Notes: generated from the sequence alone by a model not told the origin. Positions 43,290-52,956 are shown, numbered from the stretch's first letter. The stretch is DNA of 64,000 bases from Chitinophaga varians (GCF_014529945.1 NZ_JACVFB010000009.1:186001-250000); one strand, 5' to 3'. A program made the numbers and translations.

Positions 43290-43365
43290 TTTTGATAGGA
43301 GGACGGTTAAAAATATGTGTGAGGCTTTAAAGAGGATTGGTTGAAAGGAAATTCCTTTTGGAGTG

Positions 43366-43396
43366 TAAAGGTATACAAAAATTCATTCCTTGCAAA
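43366..43396 (-). promoter_or_regulatory. Promoter of the giant esterase gene (TTTG-N19-TAccTTTa)
   Basis: On the minus strand TTTG (plus 43393-43396) and TACCTTTA (plus 43366-43373) are 19 nt apart, one mismatch from consensus. The start would fall near 43360, which gives an unusually long leader of about 175 nt before the ATG at 43184. Confidence 0.55.
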
Positions 43397-43429
43397 CCTT
43401 TTTTAATACCATCTTCGTGTAAGCCTGCA

Positions 43430-44590
43430 CTATATAGTAGCGGTTTTTTTCTTTCTGGACCCATGCAGATAATAGCCCACCAACGTATATCGTACAAACC
43501 ATTGGTAGGTGAGTAATGATACGCTTAATGGAATTATCACGCACAACATGAATTTTAACGGGCCAGGAATGGGCAACTGCCCAAGGCACAACTGTGTGGC
43601 GTTTACCATGGCCACATGTACCAGATATACCCAATAGGAAGCATCGGAAAGATAACGCACGGTGGCATTTTCGGCATTCACCCACTTCAAAAACACCCCC
43701 ATCAGGCCTATGACCAGCGACAGCGTGGTGATGGTCGCCAACACTTTTATCCATAACATAGGCGTGGTAGTGCTATCTGCCTGTAATAACCTGAACAGAT
43801 ATACGCCCGTTGCCGTACCCAGCATGATAAACAGCAGGCAGTACCGGCGAAGCAGCGGAAACCAGGCACCCATATGTTCGTGCAGCAACCAGCCGGCGAA
43901 AAAGAAAAGACCGTAATACGCCATGAAGGACGGCTTAGGGACCAGTCCCGGCGCATATTCCACCGTGGCGGTGGAAAAAAGCAATAAGGTGATAAAAGAA
44001 CCTGCTGCCAGCAAAGGCAGTATGATAGCTGGTTGGGATAAGCTTTTTACAAAGCTGTCCAACCATTTTATTTTTTGTATGACATACAATCCCCACTGGC
44101 GAACACCCAGTCCAAGGAGGTAAAACATCATCAGGTAATAGAGGAACCATAGATGCAGCGGCCCTCTCCAGATAAAAATATCGTGGAGTATCAACTGGAA
44201 ATCAGCCAGCGTAAAATGTGTACCGCCATCGGTTACACGATAGAATACAGCCGGCAGATAGGTGAGTGGAAGAATGGTGAAAAGACCTACCACTAAAGGA
44301 ATGAGTATTCTCTGTGTACGGTGTTTCATGAAGGCGGTCGCGCCAATGCGATAATAAAGCAACCGGAAAAAGAAACCCGCGATCACATAAAACAACTGCA
44401 TCCTGAAAATATGAATACCAAAAAATACAGCGTCAAACACACGGCTGCTGTAATCCGGCACATGATAGAAGCCTTCAAAAGGAGACTGCATAAACGCCAT
44501 GCTGGCGTGAAGCACGAGGCCCAGGAACATGGCCAGGGCTCTTAATGCATCCATGCTGGATATACGACCGGTATTAGCTGTAGTTGACAT
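43430..44590 (-). CDS. Acyltransferase 3 / OpgC-like membrane protein
   Basis: This 386-residue protein has ten or more helices. It starts SSMDALRALAMFLGLVLHASMAF, the catalytic-His helix of acyltransferase 3 proteins, and continues with FRMQLFYVIAGFFFRLLYY and a HFTLADFQLILHD loop, closest to the glucan-modifying MdoC/OpgC subgroup. It probably acylates (for example succinylates or acetylates) a surface glycan. It starts 2 nt after the stop of the GT2 gene, so the two are translationally coupled. It is the second acyltransferase of the locus. Confidence 0.88.
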   Translation of the reverse strand: MSTTANTGRISSMDALRALAMFLGLVLHASMAFMQSPFEGFYHVPDYSSRVFDAVFFGIHIFRMQLFYVIAGFFFRLLYYRIGATAFMKHRTQRILIPLVVGLFTILPLTYLPAVFYRVTDGGTHFTLADFQLILHDIFIWRGPLHLWFLYYLMMFYLLGLGVRQWGLYVIQKIKWLDSFVKSLSQPAIILPLLAAGSFITLLLFSTATVEYAPGLVPKPSFMAYYGLFFFAGWLLHEHMGAWFPLLRRYCLLFIMLGTATGVYLFRLLQADSTTTPMLWIKVLATITTLSLVIGLMGVFLKWVNAENATVRYLSDASYWVYLVHVAMVNATQLCLGQLPIPGPLKFMLCVIIPLSVSLLTYQWFVRYTLVGYYLHGSRKKKTATI

Positions 44591-44592
44591 AT

Positions 44593-45831
44593 CTATAAGG
44601 GGTTACTGAGGTTGATAGTTCGCTGTGCCTTCTCCCATACGGCGGACTGTCCTGAGCTGACAAACCGCAGAAAGCCATGGTAGAGCGCAATATTCATGAA
44701 CACAAAATAAAACGGAACATAACAAGGCTTGAACCGGATGCGTACCAATGCCAGTCCAAAACCAATAATCGCCAGCAGATAAAAGAATAGCTGCGCATAC
44801 AACAGGTACAAATAAAACGTTCCCGCGTTTTCGGCCACCAGCGCGATATTGGTACATAATATCAACAACAGCGCCAGCGGGCACAGTGTCCATCTCAATA
44901 CCCTGTGGGAGATATACTGAAAGGAGAGGAGCGGTTGCCGGAAAATATTCAGCAACGTTTTCAGCATCACGATAGACTGAAATCCACCTGCACTGATGCG
45001 TACCTTCCGCTTGTATTCGTCTGCCAGCGAAGCGGAGGGCGTTTCCATCGCATAAGCGTCGGGCGCATAAGCGATGCGGTAGCCCCGCATATTTATCTTG
45101 AGGGAAATGATAAAATCATCCAGGATAACATTGCCCGCCACCGGTTCAAATAATTCCGTTCTGATGGAGAACAGCTCTCCGGCTGCGCCCACAACGGAAT
45201 ACAGCCTGTCGTCCAGTCGCTTCAATGCCGATTCGTATTTCCAGTAAATACCTTCTGTAGCAGCGGCGCCATGTTCCCCTTCCTGCCAAACCCTTTTCTC
45301 GCCTGCCACACCGCCTGTCCTCTCATCGCGGTAGTGTTGCATAATATTGCGGATGGCGGCTGGGTTCAATAATGTATTGGCGTCACAGAAAACAACAAAC
45401 GGTGTGGTCACGGTCCGCATCGCTCTGTTGAGCGCCGCAGTCTTCCCTTTCCGTTCCGGTTCATGCAATAACGTTACCCTGCCATATTTCCGCACCTGCT
45501 CCGGTGTGCCGTCCGTGGAGCCGTCTGTTATAAAGACGATGTCCAGCTTGTCAGACGGATAATCCAGCGACAGTGTGTTCCAAATTTTTTCTTCAATGAA
45601 GTCTGCTTCATTATAGGCTGCCACAATTAAGGTGACAGCGGGGGTGAATTCTTCCGGAGCATCCCCCTGCGGCTGTGGCGCACGTTTCCTGAAACGGAGT
45701 AAGATCCACACCAACACACCATATCCGATGTAGCTGTAGCATAGTATAAAGAGGCTGAAGAACAGTATCGACTTGATGACAAACATGCGTTCCGGGATTA
45801 ATTCGAGTGCCAAATTAATTAACAATTCCAA
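44593..45831 (-). CDS. Membrane glycosyltransferase family 2 (processive type)
   Basis: This protein is 412 residues long (an ATG at 45786, 15 codons in, directly before the first helix, is an alternative start). It has one N-terminal helix, a GT2 catalytic domain (VTLIVAAYNEADFIEEKI, FVVFCDANTLL with the DxN/DxD site, VILDDFIISLKI) and a C-terminal membrane part of three to four helices. The RKVRISAGG segment corresponds to the QxxRW region of hyaluronan/cellulose-synthase-like enzymes. It probably extends an EPS chain at the inner membrane. It diverges from the plus-strand operon at 46301. Confidence 0.88.
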   Translation of the reverse strand: MELLINLALELIPERMFVIKSILFFSLFILCYSYIGYGVLVWILLRFRKRAPQPQGDAPEEFTPAVTLIVAAYNEADFIEEKIWNTLSLDYPSDKLDIVFITDGSTDGTPEQVRKYGRVTLLHEPERKGKTAALNRAMRTVTTPFVVFCDANTLLNPAAIRNIMQHYRDERTGGVAGEKRVWQEGEHGAAATEGIYWKYESALKRLDDRLYSVVGAAGELFSIRTELFEPVAGNVILDDFIISLKINMRGYRIAYAPDAYAMETPSASLADEYKRKVRISAGGFQSIVMLKTLLNIFRQPLLSFQYISHRVLRWTLCPLALLLILCTNIALVAENAGTFYLYLLYAQLFFYLLAIIGFGLALVRIRFKPCYVPFYFVFMNIALYHGFLRFVSSGQSAVWEKAQRTINLSNPL

Positions 45832-46300
45832 TTCGGTTTTTAATTATAACTGCATGTAACTGACGGAACTGATCATTCACTTACCAAATTTTATCATTCA
45901 CGAGGAATTTTGCATCACTGACAAATTTCAAAATATTAAGAAATGATTGTTTATATACTTTTGCACCGGATGAAGATCAAACGCTACCGAAAACCAAGCT
46001 GCGATCGCCCGAAGATGACTGATTTGTTATTTTTGTATTATTCAGGAATAATAGATAATTTTATCCGGAAATTCATCCCAGCCAACGACCATCTCCTCTG
46101 AAATTCTCAATGCTAAAACCATCACCCGGATTGAACCCCGTCGTTCCCTGGACTTGTTATGTCCGCGGATGTACGAAACCCTTTCTGATGGTGACCTTAT
46201 AACCTTATCCTCCTGGAAGATCAAAAGATGATCATGCACTACTGATAAAGTGGTAATTGTGGTCGCTGAATAAATCTTTTATTTTCTAAAACGGAGTTAA
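45832..46300. other. Divergent EPS regulatory region without genes
   Basis: This 469-bp region separates the two EPS transcription units. TACTTTTG (45956-45963) and TATTTTTG (46028-46035) are exact -7 elements for the plus strand, both without a good -33 partner, giving a leader of about 265-340 nt before the response regulator. ATCATTCAC occurs twice (about 45883-45891 and 45893-45901 region). A 65-codon minus-strand frame at 46042-46239 looks random. Confidence 0.45.
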
Positions 46301-46684
46301 ATGAAAAAAACAGTTTTAATAGTAGACGACAGCGCGCCAATGAGGTTTTTGCTGGAAGCAATGCTTGGACAACGATTCAGGGTCTACTCTGCTATTGATG
46401 GTCTGACTGCCTGCAAATGGTTGTCTGCCGGTAATGTGCCGGACATCATTGTATCTGATGTACAAATGCCAAATATGGATGGCGTGGAGCTGACCAAAAA
46501 CCTCTCTGCCAACCTGCTGTACAGCGACATTCCCGTAATCCTGCTGACGGCTATGCAACTGGAGGAAGTAACCCTTTACCCCAACGTAGTACAACTCGTA
46601 AGCAAGCCTTTTGATCCGCTTGTTTTAATGAAAATTATCGACCAACAGCTGACTGTCTCACCAACAGTAATCGTGGCTGAATAA
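46301..46684 (+). CDS. Stand-alone response regulator receiver (CheY-like)
   Basis: This 127-residue single-domain receiver carries the acidic pair DD (9-10), the phospho-acceptor Asp53 in VSDVQMPNMDG, the switch Thr in VILLTAM (near 83) and Lys in VSKPFDP (near 102), so it is likely active. There is no output domain. It lies first in the EPS operon, 53 nt before the phosphoglycosyl transferase that carries a receiver-like domain of its own. A partner histidine kinase is not in the window. It may control EPS synthesis at the protein level. Confidence 0.93.
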   Translation: MKKTVLIVDDSAPMRFLLEAMLGQRFRVYSAIDGLTACKWLSAGNVPDIIVSDVQMPNMDGVELTKNLSANLLYSDIPVILLTAMQLEEVTLYPNVVQLVSKPFDPLVLMKIIDQQLTVSPTVIVAE

Positions 46685-46737
46685 TATATGGGAACCGTTT
46701 TTACCATACTTAATTGTATACTATAAACCGAAGACAC

Positions 46738-47871
46738 ATGAGTTCGAATCTACCCGTTCATTTGACTGTAGAGAAAAAAAGGAGGAGCGGAAAGGTGATA
46801 GAGTTGCAGGGGACTGCCCATTCATTTATACTGTGCATAGGCGACAGTAACTGTATCTCTCGTGTGACAGAAAATAAAGACAAATGGGTTATCTGTGTGG
46901 AGACCGTCATGCAGGCCAGAAAGGTGCTGAGAGAGCGGCTGCGCATGAAACTGAAACCTGAATTTGTTATTTGTAACATCAGCGGCAATACCGTTGACCT
47001 GGTGAGCCTGCGTCAATTCCTGCAGGAGACCAAAGAATACGAAGAAGTACCGCTGTTTGTTTACACCGATTTCCTCACGGTAGAAGTACGGTGGGAACTA
47101 CAGAAAACCGGCGGCATCGATGATTTGCTGACAGCTTCCGTTACCCCTGAAGTATTTGCAGAGAAACTGGCTATCGCCCGCAGACTCCGCGAACTGACAA
47201 AGAAAGCAGCAAACACCACGAAGACAACACGTCAACCCCTAAAATATTATATCAATCATTTCTTCAAACGTGCCATGGACATCGCTTTCGCTGGTACGCT
47301 GCTGCTGTTGTTAAGCCCCGTTCTGTTGTTGGTAGCACTCCTGATAAAACTGGAGTCAAAAGGCCCGGTGTTTTATATCTCACACCGTGCAGGCAACGGA
47401 TACAAGATCTTTAATTTCTACAAGTTCCGCACCATGGTGGTGAACGCCGACAAACTGGTGTCCCAGATGTCGCACCTCAATCAATACGATACCAATGGAA
47501 AAGATCCGGTGTTCTTTAAGGTAAGCAACGATCCGCGTGTTACACGCCTCGGCGCCTTCCTGCGTAACACCAGCATGGACGAACTGCCGCAACTGCTCAA
47601 TGTATTACTGGGGCATATGTCGATCGTAGGCAACAGGCCGCTGCCGTTGTATGAAGCGGCCACACTGACTACCGACGACTATGCCGGACGTTTCCTCGCA
47701 CCGGCCGGTATCACCGGTTTGTGGCAGATCAAAAAACGCGGCCAGAAAGATATGAGCGTGAAAGAAAGAATTAATCTCGATATCAGCTACGCAGAAAACC
47801 ATTCTGTACTGTACGATATGTGGATACTGGCCAATACACCGAATGCACTGATACAAAAAGACAACGTTTAG
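46738..47871 (+). CDS. Phosphoglycosyl transferase with degenerate receiver domain at the N-terminus
   Basis: This 377-residue protein (start at 46738 rather than an ATG 24 nt upstream, which is less well spaced) has two parts. Residues about 20-150 show a receiver-like alternation (SFILCIGDSN, EFVICNISGN, EVPLFVYTDF, GIDDLLTASVTPEVF), but the acceptor Asp position reads Asn (CNISG) and the Lys site is lost. Residues about 175-377 are a bacterial sugar transferase (WbaP/PglC type) with a membrane hairpin (MDIAFAGTLLLLLSP), the FRTM segment and the catalytic Asp-Glu in SMDELPQLLNV. It transfers the first sugar phosphate to undecaprenyl phosphate and so starts the EPS repeat. Confidence 0.9.
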   Translation: MSSNLPVHLTVEKKRRSGKVIELQGTAHSFILCIGDSNCISRVTENKDKWVICVETVMQARKVLRERLRMKLKPEFVICNISGNTVDLVSLRQFLQETKEYEEVPLFVYTDFLTVEVRWELQKTGGIDDLLTASVTPEVFAEKLAIARRLRELTKKAANTTKTTRQPLKYYINHFFKRAMDIAFAGTLLLLLSPVLLLVALLIKLESKGPVFYISHRAGNGYKIFNFYKFRTMVVNADKLVSQMSHLNQYDTNGKDPVFFKVSNDPRVTRLGAFLRNTSMDELPQLLNVLLGHMSIVGNRPLPLYEAATLTTDDYAGRFLAPAGITGLWQIKKRGQKDMSVKERINLDISYAENHSVLYDMWILANTPNALIQKDNV

Positions 47872-47878
47872 CATCAAT

Positions 47879-48796
47879 ATGGACATCACGCAAAAGAAGG
47901 ATACACCACTGGTCTCCATTATAGCGCTTAACTATAATCAGACCACCGTTACATGTGAATTCCTGGAGTCAACAAAAAAACTCAACTACCGGAACTTCGA
48001 AACAATTGTTGTCGACAACGGTTCAACTGTTGATCCAACAGCACAAATTGAAGCAGGCAACTACCCGAACCTGAAACTGATACTGAGCCCCGTTAACCTC
48101 GGTTTTACCGGTGGCAACAACCTCGGTATTGAACAGGCAAAAGGAGAGTACCTGTTTATTGTCAACAATGATACGGAAGTAACCCCCGATCTGCTGGACC
48201 ATCTGCTGGCGCCTTTCGCCAAAGATCCTGCCATTGGTGTGGTATGCCCCAAGATCCGTTTCTTTCACCATCCGGACACCATTCAATACGCCGGCTTCCA
48301 TCAGATGAACCTGCTCACCGGCCGCACCTGGGCGGTAGGCAGTAAAGAAGTGGACAAAGGCCAGCATGATATCTCCGGCCCAACCTGGTGCGCACATGGC
48401 GCCGCCATGATGGTGAAAAGAGAAGTGATAGAAAAAGTAGGCCGCTTCGCAGATAAGTTCTTCATCTATTATGAAGAGTCTGACTGGTCTGCCCGTATAC
48501 TGAAAGCTGGTTTTAAAATATATTATAACGCGGATGGGTTGATCTTCCACAAAGAATCCATCACCATGGGAAAAGAGAGCGCCATCAAAGTGTACTACCA
48601 CACGCGCAACCGCATCCTTTATATGCGCCGTAACACCAATAAAATGCAACTCACCGCATTTCTGTTGTTCTTTGGTTTTCTCACGTTCCCCAAGTCAGTC
48701 GGTACCTATTTGGTAAAAGGACAGTTCACGCACCTGAAGTCTTTCCTGAGAGGCGTAGCATGGAACCTGACTACCTCCAGTTATTCACCCGTTTAA
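47879..48796 (+). CDS. Glycosyltransferase family 2 (rhamnosyltransferase-like)
   Basis: This 305-residue GT-A enzyme starts with PLVSIIALNYNQTTVTCEFL. It has VVDNGSTVDPT, the metal-site region FIVNNDTEVTP and YYEESDWSARILKAGF, as in WbbL/dTDP-rhamnosyl-type GT2 proteins. A C-terminal hydrophobic stretch (LTAFLLFFGFLTFP) may attach it to the membrane. It lies 7 nt after the phosphoglycosyl transferase in the same operon and probably adds the next sugar. Confidence 0.92.
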   Translation: MDITQKKDTPLVSIIALNYNQTTVTCEFLESTKKLNYRNFETIVVDNGSTVDPTAQIEAGNYPNLKLILSPVNLGFTGGNNLGIEQAKGEYLFIVNNDTEVTPDLLDHLLAPFAKDPAIGVVCPKIRFFHHPDTIQYAGFHQMNLLTGRTWAVGSKEVDKGQHDISGPTWCAHGAAMMVKREVIEKVGRFADKFFIYYEESDWSARILKAGFKIYYNADGLIFHKESITMGKESAIKVYYHTRNRILYMRRNTNKMQLTAFLLFFGFLTFPKSVGTYLVKGQFTHLKSFLRGVAWNLTTSSYSPV

Positions 48797-48808
48797 AAAT
48801 TATGTAAT

Positions 48809-49837
48809 ATGTCAAAGATAAGATCTCTTGTTACCGGCGGCGCCGGATTTATTGGCTCACACGTTGTGAAGCATTGTCTGGCTATGGGTCATGAAGTAGT
48901 AGTGCTGGATGACCTGAGCGGTGGATTTGAAGACCACATTCCGGAAGGAGCTGTTTTTGTACAGGGTTCTGTGTACGATGAAACATTGGTGGCTAACCTC
49001 TTTGAAGAATATCGTTTTACCTACGTATATCACCTGGCAGCTTATGCGGCAGAAGGACTGTCCCATTTTATCCGCCGCTTTAATTATAATAATAACCTGG
49101 TAGGTAGTATTAACCTGATCAACGAATCCATCAAGCATAAGGTGAAATGTTTTGTGTTCACCTCTTCCATTGCAGTATATGGAGCCGGTCAGCTGCCTAT
49201 GCGCGAAGACATGGTGCCGATGCCGGAAGATCCATACGGTGTTTCCAAATATGCCGTGGAGATGGACCTGAAAGCAGCGCATGAAATGTTTGGTCTCGAC
49301 TACGTTGTGTTCCGTCCGCATAACGTGTACGGTGAAAACCAGAACATCGGTGACAAATACCGTAACGTGATCGGCATCTTTATGAACCAGATCATGCAGG
49401 GCCAGCAACTGACCATCTTTGGTGATGGTGAACAGACCCGCGCTTTCAGCTATATCGATGACGTGGCTATTCCGATCGCTAACAGCGTAAACCTGCCAGC
49501 CGCCTATAATCAGGTGTTCAACATCGGCGCCGATAAACCTTACACCGTGAATGAACTGGCCAATGTAGTGGGAGCGTGTTTTGGTGTAAAGCCCGATATC
49601 AAATACCTGCAGGCCAGAAATGAAGTGATGCACGCTTACTCAGATCATAGCAAAGCACACAGCGTATTCGGCGAAGGCTCCGGTATCGGTCTGGCGGAAG
49701 GTATCCGTCGCATGGCTGCCTGGGCTCAGGTAGTAGGCGCCAGAAAAAGCAAGGAGTTCGAGAACATCGAAATTTATGAAAAGCTTCCGCAGGGTTGGGA
49801 AAGAAAACCTGAAGGTGCTACTTCAACCACCGCGTAA
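48809..49837 (+). CDS. NAD-dependent nucleotide-sugar epimerase/dehydratase
   Basis: This 342-residue protein of the extended SDR family shows GGAGFIGSH near the N-terminus, VVLDDLSGG, the catalytic FTSSIAVYG and YGVSKYAVE (YxxxK), and FRPHNVYGE, as in UDP-glucose 4-epimerase relatives. It makes or interconverts a UDP- or dTDP-sugar for the EPS. The C-terminus is slightly longer than GalE-like proteins and ends in a charged tail. Its TAA overlaps the next ATG by one base. Confidence 0.92.
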   Translation: MSKIRSLVTGGAGFIGSHVVKHCLAMGHEVVVLDDLSGGFEDHIPEGAVFVQGSVYDETLVANLFEEYRFTYVYHLAAYAAEGLSHFIRRFNYNNNLVGSINLINESIKHKVKCFVFTSSIAVYGAGQLPMREDMVPMPEDPYGVSKYAVEMDLKAAHEMFGLDYVVFRPHNVYGENQNIGDKYRNVIGIFMNQIMQGQQLTIFGDGEQTRAFSYIDDVAIPIANSVNLPAAYNQVFNIGADKPYTVNELANVVGACFGVKPDIKYLQARNEVMHAYSDHSKAHSVFGEGSGIGLAEGIRRMAAWAQVVGARKSKEFENIEIYEKLPQGWERKPEGATSTTA

Positions 49838-50970
49838 TGCCTGGCAGCAGAAAAATAAAAGTTCTACAGGCAATCCGGCAAGGGCAGATAGGTGGTGGTG
49901 AATCGCATGTGCTTAGCCTCGTGGGGGCGCTGGACAGAAACCGGTATGAATCGCTGGTCCTGTCATTTACAGACGGCCCCATGATCACCAGTCTCCGTGA
50001 AATGGGTATCCGCAGTATCGTACTGCCGTCCCTCAGGGCATTTGATGTGTCTTGCTGGAAAAAGGTGAAAGCGCTGATGGAAGAAGAGCAGATAGATATT
50101 GTGCATGCACATGGTTCCCGCGCGGCAAGCAACCTTTTTTTGCCGGCCCGGCTGGCCCATCGTCCGCTGATGTATACTATTCACGGCTGGTCTTTTCATG
50201 AAGACCAGCCATTCCTGCAAAAGCGGTTGCGCATCTGGTCTGAGAGAATGCTTACCAGCGGTGCAAAGGCGAATATCTCTGTGTCGGCCTCCAACAGGGA
50301 GACCGGCGTAAGGTACTTCCGGCGCTTCCGGTCGACCGTTATTAATAATGGTATCGACCTGGATCGCTTCAATCCCGACAATGCCCAACCGGATGTCCGT
50401 CGCGAACTCGGTATTCCGGAGCACCACACGGTAGTAGGCTATATCGCCCGCATCACCCACCAGAAAGATCCGCTGACCATGATACAGGCTTTTGCGCAGG
50501 TGGCGGAAAAGGTAAAAGATGTTACCCTGCTGGTAGTGGGAGATGGAGATATGAAAGTAGAAATGATGGACCTCGCGCAATCACTCCAACTGAACGGGCG
50601 GGTGTTATTTCAGCCTTTCCGGCAGGATGTTCCGGCCGTGCTAAAAGCGATAGACATTTATTGTCTTCCTTCCCTCTGGGAAGGGATGCCGATCGGTCTG
50701 CTGGAAGCGATGGCCATGCGCAAAGCGGTGGTGGTTACCGCAGCAGACGGCTCCTGCGAAATCGTCAAAGACGGGCGGAATGGCCTGGTCATCCCGGTGA
50801 AGGAGCCGGTAAAACTGGCGGAAGCGATACAGAAGCTTCATGCAGATGCGGGCCTCCGGCAGCAACTGCAACAAGAAGCAGCGGCCACTGTGGCCGACAG
50901 CTACTCCGTTCAACAGATGGCACAGCAGGTAGCCACTTTATACGAACGAATTTTGAAAACCGGAAATTAA
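49837..50970 (+). CDS. Glycosyltransferase family 4
   Basis: This 377-residue GT-B enzyme has an N-domain QAIRQGQIGGGESHVLSL (acceptor side, GGxE/S loop) and VHAHGSRAA, and a C-domain with VVGYIARITHQKDP and the retaining-GT4 E-x7-E motif in EGMPIGLLEAMA. Its start overlaps the stop of the epimerase gene (TAATG), so the two are coupled. It adds a sugar to the lipid-linked EPS repeat; specificity is unknown. Confidence 0.93.
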   Translation: MPGSRKIKVLQAIRQGQIGGGESHVLSLVGALDRNRYESLVLSFTDGPMITSLREMGIRSIVLPSLRAFDVSCWKKVKALMEEEQIDIVHAHGSRAASNLFLPARLAHRPLMYTIHGWSFHEDQPFLQKRLRIWSERMLTSGAKANISVSASNRETGVRYFRRFRSTVINNGIDLDRFNPDNAQPDVRRELGIPEHHTVVGYIARITHQKDPLTMIQAFAQVAEKVKDVTLLVVGDGDMKVEMMDLAQSLQLNGRVLFQPFRQDVPAVLKAIDIYCLPSLWEGMPIGLLEAMAMRKAVVVTAADGSCEIVKDGRNGLVIPVKEPVKLAEAIQKLHADAGLRQQLQQEAAATVADSYSVQQMAQQVATLYERILKTGN

Positions 50971-50979
50971 CAGAAGATC

Positions 50980-51753
50980 ATGACAGACAACAAGCCTGTA
51001 ACATATGAATATGACCGGATTGCTGACCGGAAGCGGCTGGACTTTATCAGTGCAGCGGTAGCGGAACGGAAAGGCAACCAGGTAACGGTGCTCGACGTAG
51101 GTTGTGGCAATGGTGTTATCAGCCGTCACCTCGGCATGTTAGGGTTTAATGTGCTCGGCATAGATGTCAGCGAACCGGCGATCGCCCGGGCGCGTGAACT
51201 GAATACATCCCCCCGGGTCAACTTCAAAGTGCTCAGTGCAGAACAGCTCGTGGCGGCAGGAGATACTTTCGACGTGATCGTTTGCAGCGAAGTGCTGGAA
51301 CACCTGCAGCAACCGGGTGCGCTCCTGGCCACCCTCTATCAGTCACTGCGGAAAGACGGCATTCTTATCGTGACCGTTCCCAATGGTACCGGCCCGCGTG
51401 AATTGTTGGTGACAAGACCCGTCCTCAAAATGCGGGAACAAAACAACTGGCTCTGGAAACTGGTACTGAAAACAAAAAAGGCGATGGGCTATAGCGGCAC
51501 CACTGTTCAGTCAGCAGCTGATAACCTCGACCACATCCAGTTTTTCAAAAAGTCAGATCTCGAAACCCTTTCTACAGAGAATAATTTCAGGATCGTCCGT
51601 TTTGGCAAAGCCAATTTTATCGAAGATGTTTTCCCCTTCTCTTTTTTCGCCAAAAGGATAAAGGCGCTTCAGTGGCTCGATTGTAAAGTCGCCGATATGT
51701 TGCCCTACCGCTTTACCGGCGGGTTCTTTTCTGTGTGGGAAAAAGCCAGCTAA
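50980..51753 (+). CDS. Class I SAM-dependent methyltransferase
   Basis: This 257-residue protein has motif I VLDVGCGNGVISRHLG, the acidic VLGIDVSEPAIARA, and motif II/III FDVIVCSEVLEHLQQPG, as in UbiG/methyltransferase-11-type proteins. Between two glycosyltransferases it probably methylates a sugar of the EPS or caps the chain. It lies 9 nt after the GT4 gene and 6 nt before the last GT2 gene. Confidence 0.9.
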   Translation: MTDNKPVTYEYDRIADRKRLDFISAAVAERKGNQVTVLDVGCGNGVISRHLGMLGFNVLGIDVSEPAIARARELNTSPRVNFKVLSAEQLVAAGDTFDVIVCSEVLEHLQQPGALLATLYQSLRKDGILIVTVPNGTGPRELLVTRPVLKMREQNNWLWKLVLKTKKAMGYSGTTVQSAADNLDHIQFFKKSDLETLSTENNFRIVRFGKANFIEDVFPFSFFAKRIKALQWLDCKVADMLPYRFTGGFFSVWEKAS

Positions 51754-51759
51754 TATTAT

Positions 51760-52956
51760 ATGATGTTGAACATACTTTTTTATATCTGGATGGCTTTTCA
51801 GCTGATCGTTGCCAGTTACCTGCTGCAACCGCTGTTGCTGCTGCTGTTACATGGCTGCATAAAACTGTTTAGGTCATCAAAGCAGATAGCCGCCACCGTT
51901 AGTCATGACCACTCCTTTGCGGTGGTGATCACGGCACATAAGAACCTGCAACTGGTACCGCCACTGGTAGACTCCCTGCTGAAGCAGACGTATAATAACT
52001 ATACTGTATATGTGGTGGCAGACAATTGCGGCGACAGCGACCTGGGCATGGAACATGTCAAAGTGAAGTTGTTAAAACCAGAGACGCCCCTGAACGCAAA
52101 AATCCGTTCCATCGATTATGCGATACAGCATTTCGAAACACCGCATGAGGTGATGGTGATTCTGGATGCCGACAATCTGGTACATCCGCTGTATCTGGAA
52201 ACGCTGAACCGTTATTTTAATAAAGGGTACGAAGCGGTGCAGACCAATATGCTGGCAAAGAATAACGACACCGTGTATGCGCAGCTGGACGCGGCAGGCA
52301 ACTACTTCAGCAATTTTATTGACCGGCGCATGCGGATGGAGCTGGGGCTTTCCGCCAATATCTGGGGACTGGGCATCGCGCTCAAGACCAGCCTTTACCA
52401 GCAGGTGGTGTACAATAACTTCTTCGGCGGGTTCGATAAAAAGATCCAGGCCGATATCGTGAAGCTGATTCCTCAGCTGGCCTACGCGGAAGATGCGATT
52501 GTGTACGACGAAAAAATTGATGACGGCAATGCGCTGGAGACGCAGCGGACCCGTTGGATCAATGCCTACTTCAAATATTTTAAATATGGATGGGATGTGC
52601 TGAGCACCGGTTTACGCCGACCCAGTTTCAACCTCGTCTTCTTTGGTTATAATTTATTGAGACCGCCTTTGTTTCTACAGGTGCTCATGGCACTGGTATT
52701 TTGTCTGACAGATTACTGGTTGGTGCCGGCGCTGTCCTGGGGATGGTTAGGAATACTGGTTGCGTTTCCCCTTTCTTTTATGGCTATTGTAGCCTTGATG
52801 AGTGAAGATTCCCGGACGGTGAAGGCATTGTTTTATTTACCGGTCTTTTTCTTCCGGCAGCTGAAAGCCTTCCTGCATATGGGAAAAGCCAATAAGGCGT
52901 TCCTGCAAACGCAGAATAATAAAATTGTATATATCGAAGAGGTGATGAACAAATAA
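51760..52956 (+). CDS. Membrane glycosyltransferase family 2 (cellulose-synthase-like)
   Basis: This 398-residue protein has one helix at the N-terminus (residues about 5-30), a GT2 domain with FAVVITAHKNLQLVP, VILDADNLV (DxD) and LETQRTRWINAYF (the QxxRW motif of processive enzymes), and about three helices at the C-terminus. It is likely a polymerising or membrane-bound chain-extending enzyme of the EPS pathway. It is the last gene of the operon. A terminator follows at 52983. Confidence 0.9.
   Translation: MMLNILFYIWMAFQLIVASYLLQPLLLLLLHGCIKLFRSSKQIAATVSHDHSFAVVITAHKNLQLVPPLVDSLLKQTYNNYTVYVVADNCGDSDLGMEHVKVKLLKPETPLNAKIRSIDYAIQHFETPHEVMVILDADNLVHPLYLETLNRYFNKGYEAVQTNMLAKNNDTVYAQLDAAGNYFSNFIDRRMRMELGLSANIWGLGIALKTSLYQQVVYNNFFGGFDKKIQADIVKLIPQLAYAEDAIVYDEKIDDGNALETQRTRWINAYFKYFKYGWDVLSTGLRRPSFNLVFFGYNLLRPPLFLQVLMALVFCLTDYWLVPALSWGWLGILVAFPLSFMAIVALMSEDSRTVKALFYLPVFFFRQLKAFLHMGKANKAFLQTQNNKIVYIEEVMNK

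Noticed and set aside
46042..46239. 65-codon minus-strand frame in the divergent EPS region
   Set aside because: It overlaps the likely promoter/leader region, has no family pattern and has random-looking composition.
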